The translations under genes and the position numbers were made by a program. 64,000 nucleotides of DNA. Source: Desulfocucumis sp964643075. Its GTDB lineage: Bacteria; Bacillota; Desulfotomaculia; Desulfotomaculales; Desulfocucumaceae. Of the stretch, positions 28,557-37,771 are shown one piece after another. The notes beneath the pieces were generated by a model. The model saw nothing but the letters and a program-made list of their open reading frames with translations. It was not told the DNA's origin and searched no databases. The stretch's first letter is position 1. The number at the start of each line of letters is the position of its first letter. The stretch is taken from positions 28,290 to 92,289 of the forward strand of contig CAZXQO010000014.1 of the NCBI GenBank assembly GCA_964643075.1, written 5' to 3'.

Positions 28557-31343
28557 CTAATGCAAGGGCTGTTCACTCCCGCCGGTAACCGCCGTTACCA
28601 CCTCGCTGGAATTTCTAATTATGTCATCGGGATCTGCGGTAAAGACTATACCTTCCTTCCCTGGCCACTCTACTGACGTTCCAGTTTCCTCAAGAAGGCT
28701 AAAATCCAGCAGGCTCTGATCTACCCCGGCGCTGAGCGGCGGGCCAAAGGCCAGCCTGAACATTTCCGCCAATTCGGAAATGAGGGGAAACCTGGGGTTC
28801 GTACCGGTAACCTGATCGTCAAAAGCATCCTCTGCCATGGCCGGGAGCAGGGAGGCGAATTTCTCCGGCTCAACCCCAAGACCGGCTATGGTGTCGGGTA
28901 TTTCAAGCCCTCTCAGCAGACCTCGCACGGCCTCAATCAGAGATTTAACCCCCTCTTCGGGCGTCCGGGCAGGAAAACCCAGGTAAGAAGCTATCTGGCG
29001 GTATTTCTCCGGAGCCTGAAAAAATTCATACTGTGGAAACGAGGTGAATTTTTTCGGGAGACTGGCATTGTAGGCGATTACATAGGGCATTAGCACCGCA
29101 TTAGCCCGGCCATGAGAGATTTTGAATTCGGCCCCAAGTTTGTGAGCCAGGCTGTGGTTTATGCCCAGAAAGGCATTGGTAAAGGCCATGCCGGCTATGC
29201 AGGAGGCGTAATGCATTTTTTCTCTGGCCTCCCGGTCCGCCGGATTCTTATATGAGCGCAGCAGGTATCTGTAAACCAGCTCCACCGCCTTTAAGGCCAG
29301 GGCATCGGTATACTCCGAGGCCATCACGGAAACATACGCTTCCAGAGCATGAGACAGCACATCCATGCCGGTGTCCGCAGCCACCCGGGGGGGCATGCTC
29401 ATGGCAAAGCCGGGATCAATGATAGCCACATCCGGAGTCAGTTCATAATCCGCCAGCGGATATTTTATATGCCTGCCGTGGTCGCTGATTACCGCAAACG
29501 CAGTAACTTCCGAGCCGGTGCCGCTGGTGGTGGGAATGGCTATGAGGCGGGCCTTGCGGCCCAGCTTGGGATATTTGTAGGTCCGTTTACGGATATCCAT
29601 GAATTTAAGTTTCAGGAATTCAAATTCAACTTCCGGGTGCTCATAAAATAGCCACATGGCCTTGGCCGCGTCGATGGGAGAACCGCCCCCCAAAGCAATT
29701 ATGGTGTCCGGCTTGAAATCCTTCATAGCGGCACAGCCCCGGCGCACGGTTTCCACCGAAGGATCGGGCTCTACATCGTTGAATACCTCCACAGCTACGT
29801 GATTGTTCCTTCTGTGCAGGTAATGGACCACCCTTTCCACCATTCCCAGCTCTTGCACCACCTGGTCGGTTACTATAAAAACCCGGTTGATACCGGGAAA
29901 TTTGCTTAAATACTGCACAGCTCCGGCAGCGAAATATATTCTTTCCGGCACCCTGAACCACTGTATTTTGTCCCGCCTGCGGGCCACCCTCTTAATATTG
30001 ATCAGATTATCCACGCTAACATTGGAGGTAGTGCTGTTGCTGCCCATAGAGCCGCAGCCCAGAGTAAAGGAAGGCACGTTTACATTGTAAAGGTCCCCTA
30101 TGGCTCCGTGGGTGGAGGGCGAATTGATAATAATCCTCCCGGTCCTTATACGGTTGTAAAATTCTTGAACCACCTGCTCGTCTTCGGCGTGAACAACCGC
30201 CGAGTGGCCGAGTCCCCCGAATTCAACCACCTTTTCGCAAAGGCTGATCCCCTCATGGTAATCATTCACTACATAGCATGACAGTATAGGACTAAGTTTT
30301 TCCATAGACAGAGGATGCCCTGTGCCCACCCCCGCCAGTTCCGCCACCAGCACCCTGGTGCCCGGCGGCACATCCATACCGGCCATCTCCGCTATTTTTC
30401 CGGCTGGCTGGCCGACAATATCCGCATTGAGCGAGCAGGACGGTCCGGCTTCCCCCGGTGAAACAAGCCCCTCCAGTTTTTTTATCTCTTCCGGCCGGAG
30501 AAAATAACAGCCGTTTTCCGCCATTAATTCTCTGACCAGCCCGGCAACCTCCCGGTGTATCACTACCGACTGCTCCGAGGCGCAAACCAGCCCGTTGTCA
30601 AAGGTTTTGCTCATGATCAGGTCCGTTACGGCCCTTTTTAGTTTAGCACTTTTATCAATATAACAGGGAACGTTGCCTGGACCCACCCCCAGGGCCGGCT
30701 TCCCGGTGGTATAGGCAGCCCTCACCAGCCCGGCGCCCCCGGTGGCGATGATGGTTGCCACGCTGGGGTGCTTCATCAGGTAGCTGGTGGCGTCAATACC
30801 CGACACCTCCAGCCAGGAAATACAATTTTCCGGGGCTCCAGCCTTTACCGCTGCCTCCAGCATGACCCTGGCTGCGGCGGTGCTGCAGGCCCGTGCCCCC
30901 GGGTGGAAGCTGAATATGACGGGGTTCCTTGTTTTCAGGCAGATCAGTGCCTTGAACATGGTGGTGGAGGTGGGATTGGTCACCGGCACCACCGCCGCCA
31001 CTACCCCCAGAGGCTCCGCCACTTCCAGGTAGTCTTCCTCCTCATTTTCCCGGACAATACCCACCGTCCTGGCATACTTGATGCTGTGGTAAACAGCCTC
31101 GGTGGCAAAAATGTTTTTGGTTATTTTATCTTCGTAAACACCCCGGCGGGTTTCCTCCACCGCCAATTTGGCCAGTTCCATGTGCTTCTCCAGTCCGGCT
31201 ACGGCCATGGACTGCACTATCCTGTCCACTTGCTCCTGATCGAAGGACATGAAATCCCCGACCGCCCGCACCGCTCTTTCCACCAGGGCGTCAATTTCCG
31301 GAAAGGAATGCCCGGACTCCCGCCCTGCCTTTGTATGACCCAT
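28557..31343 (-). CDS. adhE: Bifunctional aldehyde/alcohol dehydrogenase AdhE
   Basis: 928 residues. The N-terminal half is a CoA-acylating aldehyde dehydrogenase (GVVAAVVPVTNPTSTTMFK, catalytic Cys in DNGLVCASEQSVV). The C-terminal half is an iron-type alcohol dehydrogenase (GGGSPIDAAKAMW, NHSLAHKLGAEFKISHGRANA with metal-binding His). It interconverts acetyl-CoA, acetaldehyde and ethanol with NADH, in the cytoplasm, and often forms filaments (spirosomes). The ATG at 31343 has GGAGGTG just upstream; upstream in-frame Mets lack this. Alone on its strand with its own terminator. Confidence 0.95.
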   Translation of the reverse strand: MGHTKAGRESGHSFPEIDALVERAVRAVGDFMSFDQEQVDRIVQSMAVAGLEKHMELAKLAVEETRRGVYEDKITKNIFATEAVYHSIKYARTVGIVRENEEEDYLEVAEPLGVVAAVVPVTNPTSTTMFKALICLKTRNPVIFSFHPGARACSTAAARVMLEAAVKAGAPENCISWLEVSGIDATSYLMKHPSVATIIATGGAGLVRAAYTTGKPALGVGPGNVPCYIDKSAKLKRAVTDLIMSKTFDNGLVCASEQSVVIHREVAGLVRELMAENGCYFLRPEEIKKLEGLVSPGEAGPSCSLNADIVGQPAGKIAEMAGMDVPPGTRVLVAELAGVGTGHPLSMEKLSPILSCYVVNDYHEGISLCEKVVEFGGLGHSAVVHAEDEQVVQEFYNRIRTGRIIINSPSTHGAIGDLYNVNVPSFTLGCGSMGSNSTTSNVSVDNLINIKRVARRRDKIQWFRVPERIYFAAGAVQYLSKFPGINRVFIVTDQVVQELGMVERVVHYLHRRNNHVAVEVFNDVEPDPSVETVRRGCAAMKDFKPDTIIALGGGSPIDAAKAMWLFYEHPEVEFEFLKLKFMDIRKRTYKYPKLGRKARLIAIPTTSGTGSEVTAFAVISDHGRHIKYPLADYELTPDVAIIDPGFAMSMPPRVAADTGMDVLSHALEAYVSVMASEYTDALALKAVELVYRYLLRSYKNPADREAREKMHYASCIAGMAFTNAFLGINHSLAHKLGAEFKISHGRANAVLMPYVIAYNASLPKKFTSFPQYEFFQAPEKYRQIASYLGFPARTPEEGVKSLIEAVRGLLRGLEIPDTIAGLGVEPEKFASLLPAMAEDAFDDQVTGTNPRFPLISELAEMFRLAFGPPLSAGVDQSLLDFSLLEETGTSVEWPGKEGIVFTADPDDIIRNSSEVVTAVTGGSEQPLH

Positions 31344-31684
31344 TACGGACACCTCCGCTGGTATTGTGAATGCTATATCCATTATTCCACGGTAATGCTT
31401 TAATATGCCCTGATTTAATCCTGACGTTAGCACACGTAGATTCGGCAGGAAAGCAGTGTGTTCTTGGTGAGGAATACTATACGGGTTGCGAAGAGAATGG
31501 CCATGAGGGGTTTAGGTAAAAATAAGATGGGCGATTAAGCATAGCATGTGGCTCTTGAGCAAGAAGTCCGACTGCCACACACAAAGCCTACACAAAGACG
31601 ATGGATTGAAATAGTTGGATGTTATCTCCTTAGCAAGTTCTCGTATGTCAATTTCCCAGCAAGATAGATCCGGGAGGAATGTAG
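31344..31684. other. Intergenic region upstream of adhE
   Basis: No gene seen in 341 bp. It must hold the divergent promoters of adhE and the zinc-ribbon gene. A loose inverted pair, TGTGGC/GCCACA near 31549-31579, encloses CTTGAGCAAG, so a small structure is possible, without further support. Confidence 0.4.
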
Positions 31685-31906
31685 ATGGGTACCATGTGTC
31701 CGGTATGTAACGGCCTGATGGAACAGGGGCCGCTGTGCAGCAGTTGCGGGGCCGAGATGCAGGACGCCGGGCTGGTGACAGATTACCTGGGACCCTACAG
31801 CCCTTACTTTCACACCTCGTTTGAATCGCCCTGCTGCCTGCACCTCTTTACCTGCCCCCGTTGCAGGAAAGATAAAAGAATAGCGGTGAAATTGATTAAC
31901 ATCTAA
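31685..31906 (+). CDS. Small zinc-ribbon protein
   Basis: 73 residues with four CxxC knuckles: CPVCNG, CSSCGA, then CC and CPRCRK, enough to bind two zinc ions. The ATG follows GGGAGGAATG. It ends 4 bp before the convergent phosphatase gene. Function unknown; such small double-ribbon proteins may bind nucleic acid or act as scaffold parts. Confidence 0.72.
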   Translation: MGTMCPVCNGLMEQGPLCSSCGAEMQDAGLVTDYLGPYSPYFHTSFESPCCLHLFTCPRCRKDKRIAVKLINI

Positions 31907-31910
31907 AAGA

Positions 31911-32555
31911 TTATATATATTTCTCCAGTTCATCCCAGTTCTCCAGTATCCCCAGAGGATTGTATTTTAACAATTCCTCCACCGGGGCCATGCCCCAAGG
32001 GACACCAATTATACCTGTGCCGGCGCTGCGGCCGGACTCCATGTCGAAATGGCTGTCGCCAACAAAGAGAGCGTTGGCGGGCTGCACATTCAGCACTTCC
32101 AGCGCTTTCAGCACCGGATCGGGAAACGGCTTGTGTTTTTCCACATCATGCGCCGTAACGATCACATCCATATAGCGGTCCAACCCGGTCAATTCCACGG
32201 TCCTAACAGTGCCGGGCCTGCCTTTGGAGGTTACCAGGCCGGTTTTCAGGGGCCTTGCCCTTATTCCCTCCAGCATTTCCAGGGTGCCTGGATACAACCT
32301 GGTATATTTGTCGTGATCCCTGAGAAAATAATGCTGGTAGAGTTCAATAAATTTTTCCTCCCCATCGCCCGCGAAATTACGGGCAATTTCCTTTAAAGGC
32401 ATGCCAATCCAGCGCATGACATCATCATTGCCCCAGGGCAGCCCCATTTCAGTGAAAACTTTATGATAGTTGTGGCGAATAAAGTCCAAAGAGTCAGACA
32501 GAGTGCCGTCCAAATCGAATAAAACAGCCAGGATGTCTTTTTTTTCAGCAGCCAT
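31911..32555 (-). CDS. HAD-superfamily phosphatase (Gph/PpaX-like)
   Basis: 214 residues. Motif I is VLFDLDGTLSDS with the nucleophile Asp; motif II lies at TGLVTSKGRP and motif III/IV at FVGDSHFDMESGRSAG. The cap domain is of the C1 (IA) type. Closest families are phosphoglycolate phosphatase and the PpaX pyrophosphatase; the substrate cannot be told from sequence. The ATG at 32555 has AAGGTGG at the right spacing; a GTG 9 bp earlier is the alternative. Convergent with the zinc-ribbon gene. Confidence 0.85.
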   Translation of the reverse strand: MAAEKKDILAVLFDLDGTLSDSLDFIRHNYHKVFTEMGLPWGNDDVMRWIGMPLKEIARNFAGDGEEKFIELYQHYFLRDHDKYTRLYPGTLEMLEGIRARPLKTGLVTSKGRPGTVRTVELTGLDRYMDVIVTAHDVEKHKPFPDPVLKALEVLNVQPANALFVGDSHFDMESGRSAGTGIIGVPWGMAPVEELLKYNPLGILENWDELEKYI

Positions 32556-32696
32556 TTTAACCACCTTGTCTCTGTAAGAATATCACTACCATTTTACCAC
32601 ACAAATGCTGCTGTAAATATCCACGGAGTACTTTGTACAGAAAAACAGCCGGGGAGAAAGGTTTTATTAAAACTCGTATAGAATTTTGCCAATACA

Positions 32697-32787
32697 GGAA
32701 AGGTACACACCTTTACGGAAGCAAGGGTACGGTTCTTGTGCTTCCCCGGCATCCTATGACCGGCTTCCTTTGAGAAAGGAATGTCCC
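32697..32787. repeat. Degenerate GGGGACACACC/GGAATGTCCCC repeat
   Basis: AAAGGTACACACCTTTACGG at the left and GAAAGGAATGTCCCC (32773-32787) at the right. They resemble the paired words of the repeats at 46573 and 55279. It stands in the leader of the following aminotransferase. Confidence 0.5.
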
Positions 32788-32826
32788 CTAATTATATAAG
32801 GGAAATAATGCAAGGAGTTGAGCAAA

Positions 32827-34020
32827 ATGCCCATAAGCAAAAAGGTGGAGAAATTTTTATCCGGAGCCTCCTTTATTCGCAAAATGTTTGAGGAGGGCGA
32901 AAGGCTTAGAGCGATATACGGTGCAGACAAGGTTTACGATTTCACCCTGGGCAACCCCAACGTGGAGCCGCCGGAACGATTCCGGGAAGAGCTGAAAAGA
33001 CTTGCCCTGAACCCCGTCCCGGGTATGCACCGCTACATGAGCAACGCCGGCTATACAGAAACCAGGGCTGCAGTAGCGGAAGTATTAAGGGAACAAACCA
33101 GCCTGCCCTTCGGCGCCAAACATATCATAATGACCGTGGGCGCCGGAGGGGCGCTGAATGTGGTATTGAAAACACTGCTGGACCCCGGTGACGAGGTTAT
33201 AGTTATTAAACCATATTTCGTGGAATACAGGTTTTATGTGGACAACCACGGCGGAAATGTGGTGGAGACAGACAGCACAACGGATTTCAAACCGGACATG
33301 AACGCGCTGGCAGCCGCTATAACTCCCAGGACCAAAGCCGTGCTCATAAATTCTCCCAACAACCCCACGGGTGTGGTTTATGACAAAGATGACCTGAACG
33401 CCCTGGGACGTCTGCTAAAGGAAAAGGAAAAGGAACTGGGCAGCACCATATATGTTATATCTGATGAGCCTTACGCTAAAATTGTATATGACGGTGTTAA
33501 GGTGCCGAGCATATTTTTATCCATAGAAAACAGCATAGCGGTCACCTCGCACAGCAAGGACCTGGCCCTGCCGGGTGAGCGCATCGGCTGCCTGGCCGTA
33601 AGCCCGGGAATCAGTGATTTGGAGTTGATGCTGGAAGGCCTGATATTTGCCAACCGCACCCTGGGCTTTGTAAATGCTCCGGCCCTGATGCAGCGGCTTG
33701 TGGCCGGTCTGCAGAGGGAAACCGTAGATCTGGAGGCATACCGCGAAAAAAGGGATCTGCTATATAATCACCTGACCTCCCTCGGCTTTGAAATGGTTAA
33801 ACCTAAGGGGGCCTTTTACCTGTTTCCAAAATCTCCCCTGGCTGATGATATGGAGTTTATAAATATGGCCCGGAAATACAATATACTCCTGGTTCCCGGC
33901 GGCGGATTCGGAATGCCGGGCTATTTCAGAATAGCTTACTGCGTTGACAGGCAGATTATTTTAAATTCACTGCCTGCCTTTACTAAACTGGCCGAAGAGC
34001 TGGGAATGGTTCCAAAATAG
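32827..34020 (+). CDS. Class I PLP aminotransferase
   Basis: About 397 residues of the aspartate-aminotransferase fold: DFTLGNPNVEPP, SPNNPTGVVYDKDD, DEPYAKIVYDG and the PLP lysine in TSHSKDLALPGERIG. C-terminal RIAYCV supplies the carboxylate-binding Arg. Annotated relatives are mostly pyridoxal-phosphate-dependent aminotransferases of unclear substrate. The ATG at 32827 has AAGGAG 9 bp upstream; a TTG at 32818 overlaps that site. A single gene ended by a hairpin. Confidence 0.88.
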   Translation: MPISKKVEKFLSGASFIRKMFEEGERLRAIYGADKVYDFTLGNPNVEPPERFREELKRLALNPVPGMHRYMSNAGYTETRAAVAEVLREQTSLPFGAKHIIMTVGAGGALNVVLKTLLDPGDEVIVIKPYFVEYRFYVDNHGGNVVETDSTTDFKPDMNALAAAITPRTKAVLINSPNNPTGVVYDKDDLNALGRLLKEKEKELGSTIYVISDEPYAKIVYDGVKVPSIFLSIENSIAVTSHSKDLALPGERIGCLAVSPGISDLELMLEGLIFANRTLGFVNAPALMQRLVAGLQRETVDLEAYREKRDLLYNHLTSLGFEMVKPKGAFYLFPKSPLADDMEFINMARKYNILLVPGGGFGMPGYFRIAYCVDRQIILNSLPAFTKLAEELGMVPK

Positions 34021-34073
34021 AAAACAAACCAAAGTATATAACACTGCTTAAAATTTTTAACCACACAAACAAA

Positions 34074-34122
34074 GGCAACTGCAGCTCTGGCACCAGGTAA
34101 TTGCAGTTGCCTTATATTTTTA
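34074..34122 (+). terminator. Terminator of the class I aminotransferase gene
   Basis: GGCAACTGCA (34074-34083) and TGCAGTTGCC (34102-34111), followed by TTATATTTTT. Confidence 0.82.
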
Positions 34123-34186
34123 TGTTTATTTTTAGCCTACATCTGACCTGTTGCCGGTTACAGATAACCGTAAATTCCCGGGAGCA

Positions 34187-34510
34187 TTACTCCTCCATCA
34201 AAAGTAGCAGCTTCTCATGGATATGAAGGTTTAGTTGTCCCGTCACGCTACGCAGTGATTTAGGGTCATCAAGAAGAAAATTATCTTCCCAGCGCTCCAG
34301 TAAATAGGAAATAAACTCCAGATAACCGTTAGCCAGGGTAAGGGTATAAAGTTCCCGGTACCTGTTGTTCTCCGGCTGGCATTTACATTCATGGGTATCT
34401 TTATGAGTCAGTTTAAAGTTTCCCAGCTTCTTGTCATCCCGGGTCCAGGATACAATCCCGTCTACCGGAAGCACATCCCTTCCGCAGGTATCACAGATAA
34501 ACTTGGGCAA
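34187..34510 (-). CDS. Hypothetical zinc-binding protein
   Basis: 107 residues. The N-terminal half has FICDTCGRD and HECKCQ, a likely zinc site; the C-terminal half is helical (ELYTLTLANGYLEFISYLLERW). It has no family I can name. Preceded by a GGGAGGGG-like ribosome site. It stands alone between a terminator and a gene-poor stretch. Confidence 0.68.
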   Translation of the reverse strand: MPKFICDTCGRDVLPVDGIVSWTRDDKKLGNFKLTHKDTHECKCQPENNRYRELYTLTLANGYLEFISYLLERWEDNFLLDDPKSLRSVTGQLNLHIHEKLLLLMEE

Positions 34511-34809
34511 TGAGAACCCCTCCCTCAGTCCTATACCGGTTTGTTCTCTTAATCTTTTTTGAGGCCGGTATGTTTATTATTTTTTACTATAGTAACTGCA
34601 ACAGCAATATTAAGTAGTGTCAGCGGGCAGGTATGTTTACGTTTCCCCTTTCCGGGTATGACATTTTAAATCTGTCCGACTTCAAATTCCATTATATATT
34701 CATAGATTAGCACTGGCAATAAATATATTAAACAAAAAATTAGCCGCCCGAAACAAATAATGGTGCAAAAGCCAACCAAGAGAATCTATGGCAATGATAT
34801 AAGTGAGAC
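34511..34809. other. Gene-free stretch
   Basis: AT-rich, about 300 bp, with no credible gene, repeat or terminator that I can see. Confidence 0.4.
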
Positions 34810-34947
34810 TTGGGTTCGAGCTATACAGCCTGCTACTCCCCGACCTTCGAGGACGGAGTCTTAAAGGCCGTTAGCGATATAATAAATCCCGGAGAAGAGT
34901 TCCGGGATGCCATTTTATCTAAATATACGCTAGCTTCTGATAAATGA
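34810..34947 (+). CDS. Possible 45-residue protein or remnant
   Basis: A TTG-started frame LGSSYTACYSPTFEDG...ILSKYTLASDK. Its composition is protein-like, and it ends 34 bp before a possible upstream start of the next gene. No good ribosome site is present, and no family is recognised. It could equally be the tail of a lost gene. Confidence 0.3.
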   Translation: MGSSYTACYSPTFEDGVLKAVSDIINPGEEFRDAILSKYTLASDK

Positions 34948-35032
34948 CAGGCAATAATACCCCTGCGGGAGGAAAAAAGGTATCAACCTGAGAATACTAG
35001 AAGTATCTAACGGAAAGAAGGCTGTAATAACT

Positions 35033-35875
35033 TTGAGAACCTGGTTTATTGAAGACGCCGGGGGCGGATGCCGAGCATTTTCCGAAGTAGTAGTGCTGGT
35101 GTCCGAAAATCCCGTAGAATCATACACGGCCCGCATCCCGCTGACCTGGGACGGCGGGGAAAGCCTTGAGGAGGTAGTCTGCAGGGCAGTACTAGAAATG
35201 ATGGAAAAGGCTGGTGTAAGCAGGGACGACCAAATACTGGTATGTTCCGGGAACATATTTCACGGCCTGCATGCCTGGTTGACGGAGAATAATTACAACT
35301 GGGAATATGCCCGGATGGACGGTCTGGCCCATGACATTGCGGAAGATGCATTTTACAGCCAGATTTTGAAGGCCGGCTTCCCGCCGCACATCAAATTAGC
35401 CGAGCGTAATTACAGGGATTTTTACAGGGTACTGGAAAAATGGATTATGGAGGATGAATCCAGGCTCTCCTATATGAAAGACCGGTTGGTACGGCAGAAG
35501 CCGATTGAAACCAGATACGTGCTAAAGGGAAACGGTGCCCGTAAGCTACGCTGCTGCGGCTGCAAAAAAAATATACTGCCTTACACTCCGGTGGTAGAAT
35601 TCAAAGCCCGTCAGGATGGCAAAAGGGTTAGAAAGTGTTACCATCCCGACTGTTCACCAGTAACTCCTCTGAAAAACAAGCTAAAAGCAGCCACCGGAAA
35701 AGTAAACGGCACTGCCCGGGAAGGACTTATAGCCATCTGCCGGAAGGAAACCTCCTGTGGGATTTGCAATCTCAACATCACCCCGGATAGCCAGGCTTTT
35801 CACGTATATATGGATGGCAAGCTAATAGTCTGCCACCCTGGCTGTGCATCGGTGGAGTACAAGCAGGAGTCCTGA
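35033..35875 (+). CDS. Hypothetical protein with two zinc knuckles
   Basis: 280 residues from a TTG start. The N-terminal 140 residues are an alpha/beta domain, loosely RNase H-like, with no motif I can confirm. Two C-terminal treble-clef-like modules follow: CCGCKKN...KCYHPDC (about 174-205) and CGICNLN...CHPGC (about 243-272). The frame is open further upstream and the strong GGGAGG site near 34971 would suit a start about 50 bp earlier (INLRILEVSNGKKAVIT), but no ATG, GTG or TTG exists there, so the start is unsettled. Convergent with the phosphoesterase gene, with no gap. Confidence 0.65.
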   Translation: MRTWFIEDAGGGCRAFSEVVVLVSENPVESYTARIPLTWDGGESLEEVVCRAVLEMMEKAGVSRDDQILVCSGNIFHGLHAWLTENNYNWEYARMDGLAHDIAEDAFYSQILKAGFPPHIKLAERNYRDFYRVLEKWIMEDESRLSYMKDRLVRQKPIETRYVLKGNGARKLRCCGCKKNILPYTPVVEFKARQDGKRVRKCYHPDCSPVTPLKNKLKAATGKVNGTAREGLIAICRKETSCGICNLNITPDSQAFHVYMDGKLIVCHPGCASVEYKQES

Positions 35876-36598
35876 TTACCTGCTGCAAATAAGCCGGGGC
35901 TTGAATCCAAGATAATCCGCGCTAACCAGATAAAAATTAATCCCCCACAGGCTTTCCGGCAAGCTATACCGGCAGGCCCGGGCGTGCAGGTGCCCGTACA
36001 CAACAGCTTTAACCCCATATTTGAGGAAAAGCTCTACAAAACCGCTGTACTCGTGTTTTTCATTGGTGGGCATATAATGCATCATGGCGATTATTTCCTT
36101 TGCCCCTGCCGCGCTTTTCAGGGAATTCTCCATACGAATCAGTTCCCTGTTATATATTTTCTGATCCTCCTCTTTAAAAAAGGAGCCGTTAGGGCACAGC
36201 CAGCCCCGGGAGCCGCAGATGGCCAACTCCCCGAACCGCACATGGTCGTTTTGTACCAACTGCATGTTGGGAGGCATAGCTTCCCTGGTTCGCGATATAG
36301 ATTGCCACCAGTAGTCGTGATTGCCCTGCACCGCCACTATATGTCCTGTAAGCATTGCCAGGTATAGCACATCGCATTGCATCTGATCCAGTCGCATGGC
36401 CCAGGAAATATCTCCCGGCACCAGCACTACGTCATTTTTATCGACAGTTTGCAGCCAGTTATTATATATTTCCTGGGCGTGATCCGTCCACCTCTCATCC
36501 AAGTCTGACATGGGTTTGTACTCAATGGCATGCCAATTGTCCGGGTCGGGACTGGTGGTAAAAGACAGGTGCAGATCACTGATGGAATATATATTCAT
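35876..36598 (-). CDS. Calcineurin-like metallophosphoesterase
   Basis: 240 residues with the whole metal-binding set: SISDLHLS, LVPGDISWAM, VQGNHDYWW, MMHYMPTN and YGHLHA. This family hydrolyses phosphomonoesters or diesters using two metal ions; close relatives (YkuE-like or COG1768) have no firmly known substrate. Cytoplasmic, no signal peptide. The ATG has a purine-rich GGAGGG-type site. Confidence 0.9.
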   Translation of the reverse strand: MNIYSISDLHLSFTTSPDPDNWHAIEYKPMSDLDERWTDHAQEIYNNWLQTVDKNDVVLVPGDISWAMRLDQMQCDVLYLAMLTGHIVAVQGNHDYWWQSISRTREAMPPNMQLVQNDHVRFGELAICGSRGWLCPNGSFFKEEDQKIYNRELIRMENSLKSAAGAKEIIAMMHYMPTNEKHEYSGFVELFLKYGVKAVVYGHLHARACRYSLPESLWGINFYLVSADYLGFKPRLICSR

Positions 36599-36640
36599 TA
36601 TATCCCTCCGGTAAAACCACGTTATTTATATTAAAATAAC

Positions 36641-36690
36641 ACTACAGCGCAATTTAAAGGTTAGCGGAATAAGCAATATCACGCTGTAGT
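36641..36690. repeat. MITE-like element, copy 2 (50-bp deletion form)
   Basis: ACTACAGCG and CGCTGTAGT ends, enclosing GGTTAGCGGAATAAGCAATAT. It equals copy 1 with the middle removed: the left inner word GTTAGCGGA joins directly to the right inner word ATAAGCAATAT. Confidence 0.78.
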
Positions 36691-36782
36691 ACTAATAATA
36701 TCATAAAAATAGACGGTAACTGTAGACTCCATGACAAAAAACTGTGGTATAACTCCTGCTTGATCCTGAATTTTGGGGCGGG

Positions 36783-36983
36783 GTGTGGAAATTGAATAAA
36801 TATAAACTGGTAACCGTGGTAGAAACCCAGGAACATGCCTATGTCAGGATGTTTATTAATGATACGCTGGTTAATCCCGAAGGTTTGCTCCGGCTGAAGC
36901 ATGCTGAACTGGACCAGCTTTTCAAGGATCTGTTCAAAGCCTCCAAGGGCCACTGTATTAAATGCCGGTGTCTTCACCCCTGA
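36783..36983 (+). CDS. Hypothetical 66-residue protein
   Basis: LNKYKLVTVVETQEHAYVRM...KCRCLHP. GTG at 36783 or TTG at 36792, with GGGGCGGGG before it. It has a C-terminal CIKCRC pair and no known family. Size and ribosome site make it plausible, not certain. Confidence 0.45.
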   Translation: MWKLNKYKLVTVVETQEHAYVRMFINDTLVNPEGLLRLKHAELDQLFKDLFKASKGHCIKCRCLHP

Positions 36984-37011
36984 TGGGTTGGCCTCTGCTT
37001 TCCCCGGAAAA

Positions 37012-37043
37012 TTAAAAAGGGATGGAACGAATTCTCCCATCCC
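37012..37043 (-). terminator. Terminator of the ferredoxin gene
   Basis: Minus strand: GGGATGG and CCATCCC around a 11-nt loop, followed by TTTTTAATTTTCC. Confidence 0.85.
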
Positions 37044-37113
37044 TGGTCGTTCAAAACGAACAGCAACCCCGACGTGACAGATCAGCGCATGTTCTCCCCG
37101 GCTGCACTGGGAC

Positions 37114-37497
37114 TTACCCGTGAATCAGCGCCGGCAGGCAGCGGGTACATACCCAAAGGCTCTCCCCGGCGCTGCGGCAAGGTATTACCGGCAATTCATC
37201 CTCATTCCTACCGCAGCGGAAACATTTTTGAGGAATATAATTCCTCGGGTTACTTTGAGTGTGCTTGTGTACCGCCTCCTCGGAAAACTCCTCCGCTTCC
37301 CTTTCCTCTACGGTCAGCGCCCCTTCCGGGCAGGCTCCAATGCAAAAACCGGCTCCGTCACACAATTCCTCTTTAATTACCCTGGCTTTGCCGTCCCTTA
37401 TTTCAATAGCGCCCTCGGCGCAGGGGGATACGCACAAACCGCAGCCAGTGCATTTTTCCTCATTAATTCTTACTATGGGCCGTTTTGCTTTAGCCAT
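37114..37497 (-). CDS. 2[4Fe-4S] ferredoxin with C-terminal zinc-type knuckle
   Basis: 127 residues. Two cluster motifs, CTGCGLCVSPC and CDGAGFCIGAC, each completing the other's cluster with a following Pro. The linker (about 70-85) is acidic. The C-terminus has CFRCGR and CTRC, another metal site. It is an electron carrier, perhaps with a built-in regulatory or docking module. The GTG/ATG start follows a GGAGGG site. Single gene. Confidence 0.85.
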   Translation of the reverse strand: MAKAKRPIVRINEEKCTGCGLCVSPCAEGAIEIRDGKARVIKEELCDGAGFCIGACPEGALTVEEREAEEFSEEAVHKHTQSNPRNYIPQKCFRCGRNEDELPVIPCRSAGESLWVCTRCLPALIHG

Positions 37498-37771
37498 TGT
37501 ATAATCCCTCCGGTTTGTATTTTATTACAATTATAATGTTCCGGTAGATGAAAGTCTGTAAGCATTACAATATACCCGGTGTGATTTACAGCACACCGGG
37601 CGTTTGTCTGCTGTACTCCTGTAATTGCATGAGCATACAGCACTTACAGGAAAAAGCCCGCCTCAATATATTATCGTTCACATTCCTGAAGGAAAAATAG
37701 AATAAATATAGAAAATTAAACAGAGGCAAATTATTAAATAATTCAGATTTAATGTTTGGGAGGTCTTTTAG
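37498..37771. other. Leader of ilvE
   Basis: 274 bp without a gene. I looked for a T-box leader, common before branched-chain genes, and did not find its conserved terminator/antiterminator words. Confidence 0.45.
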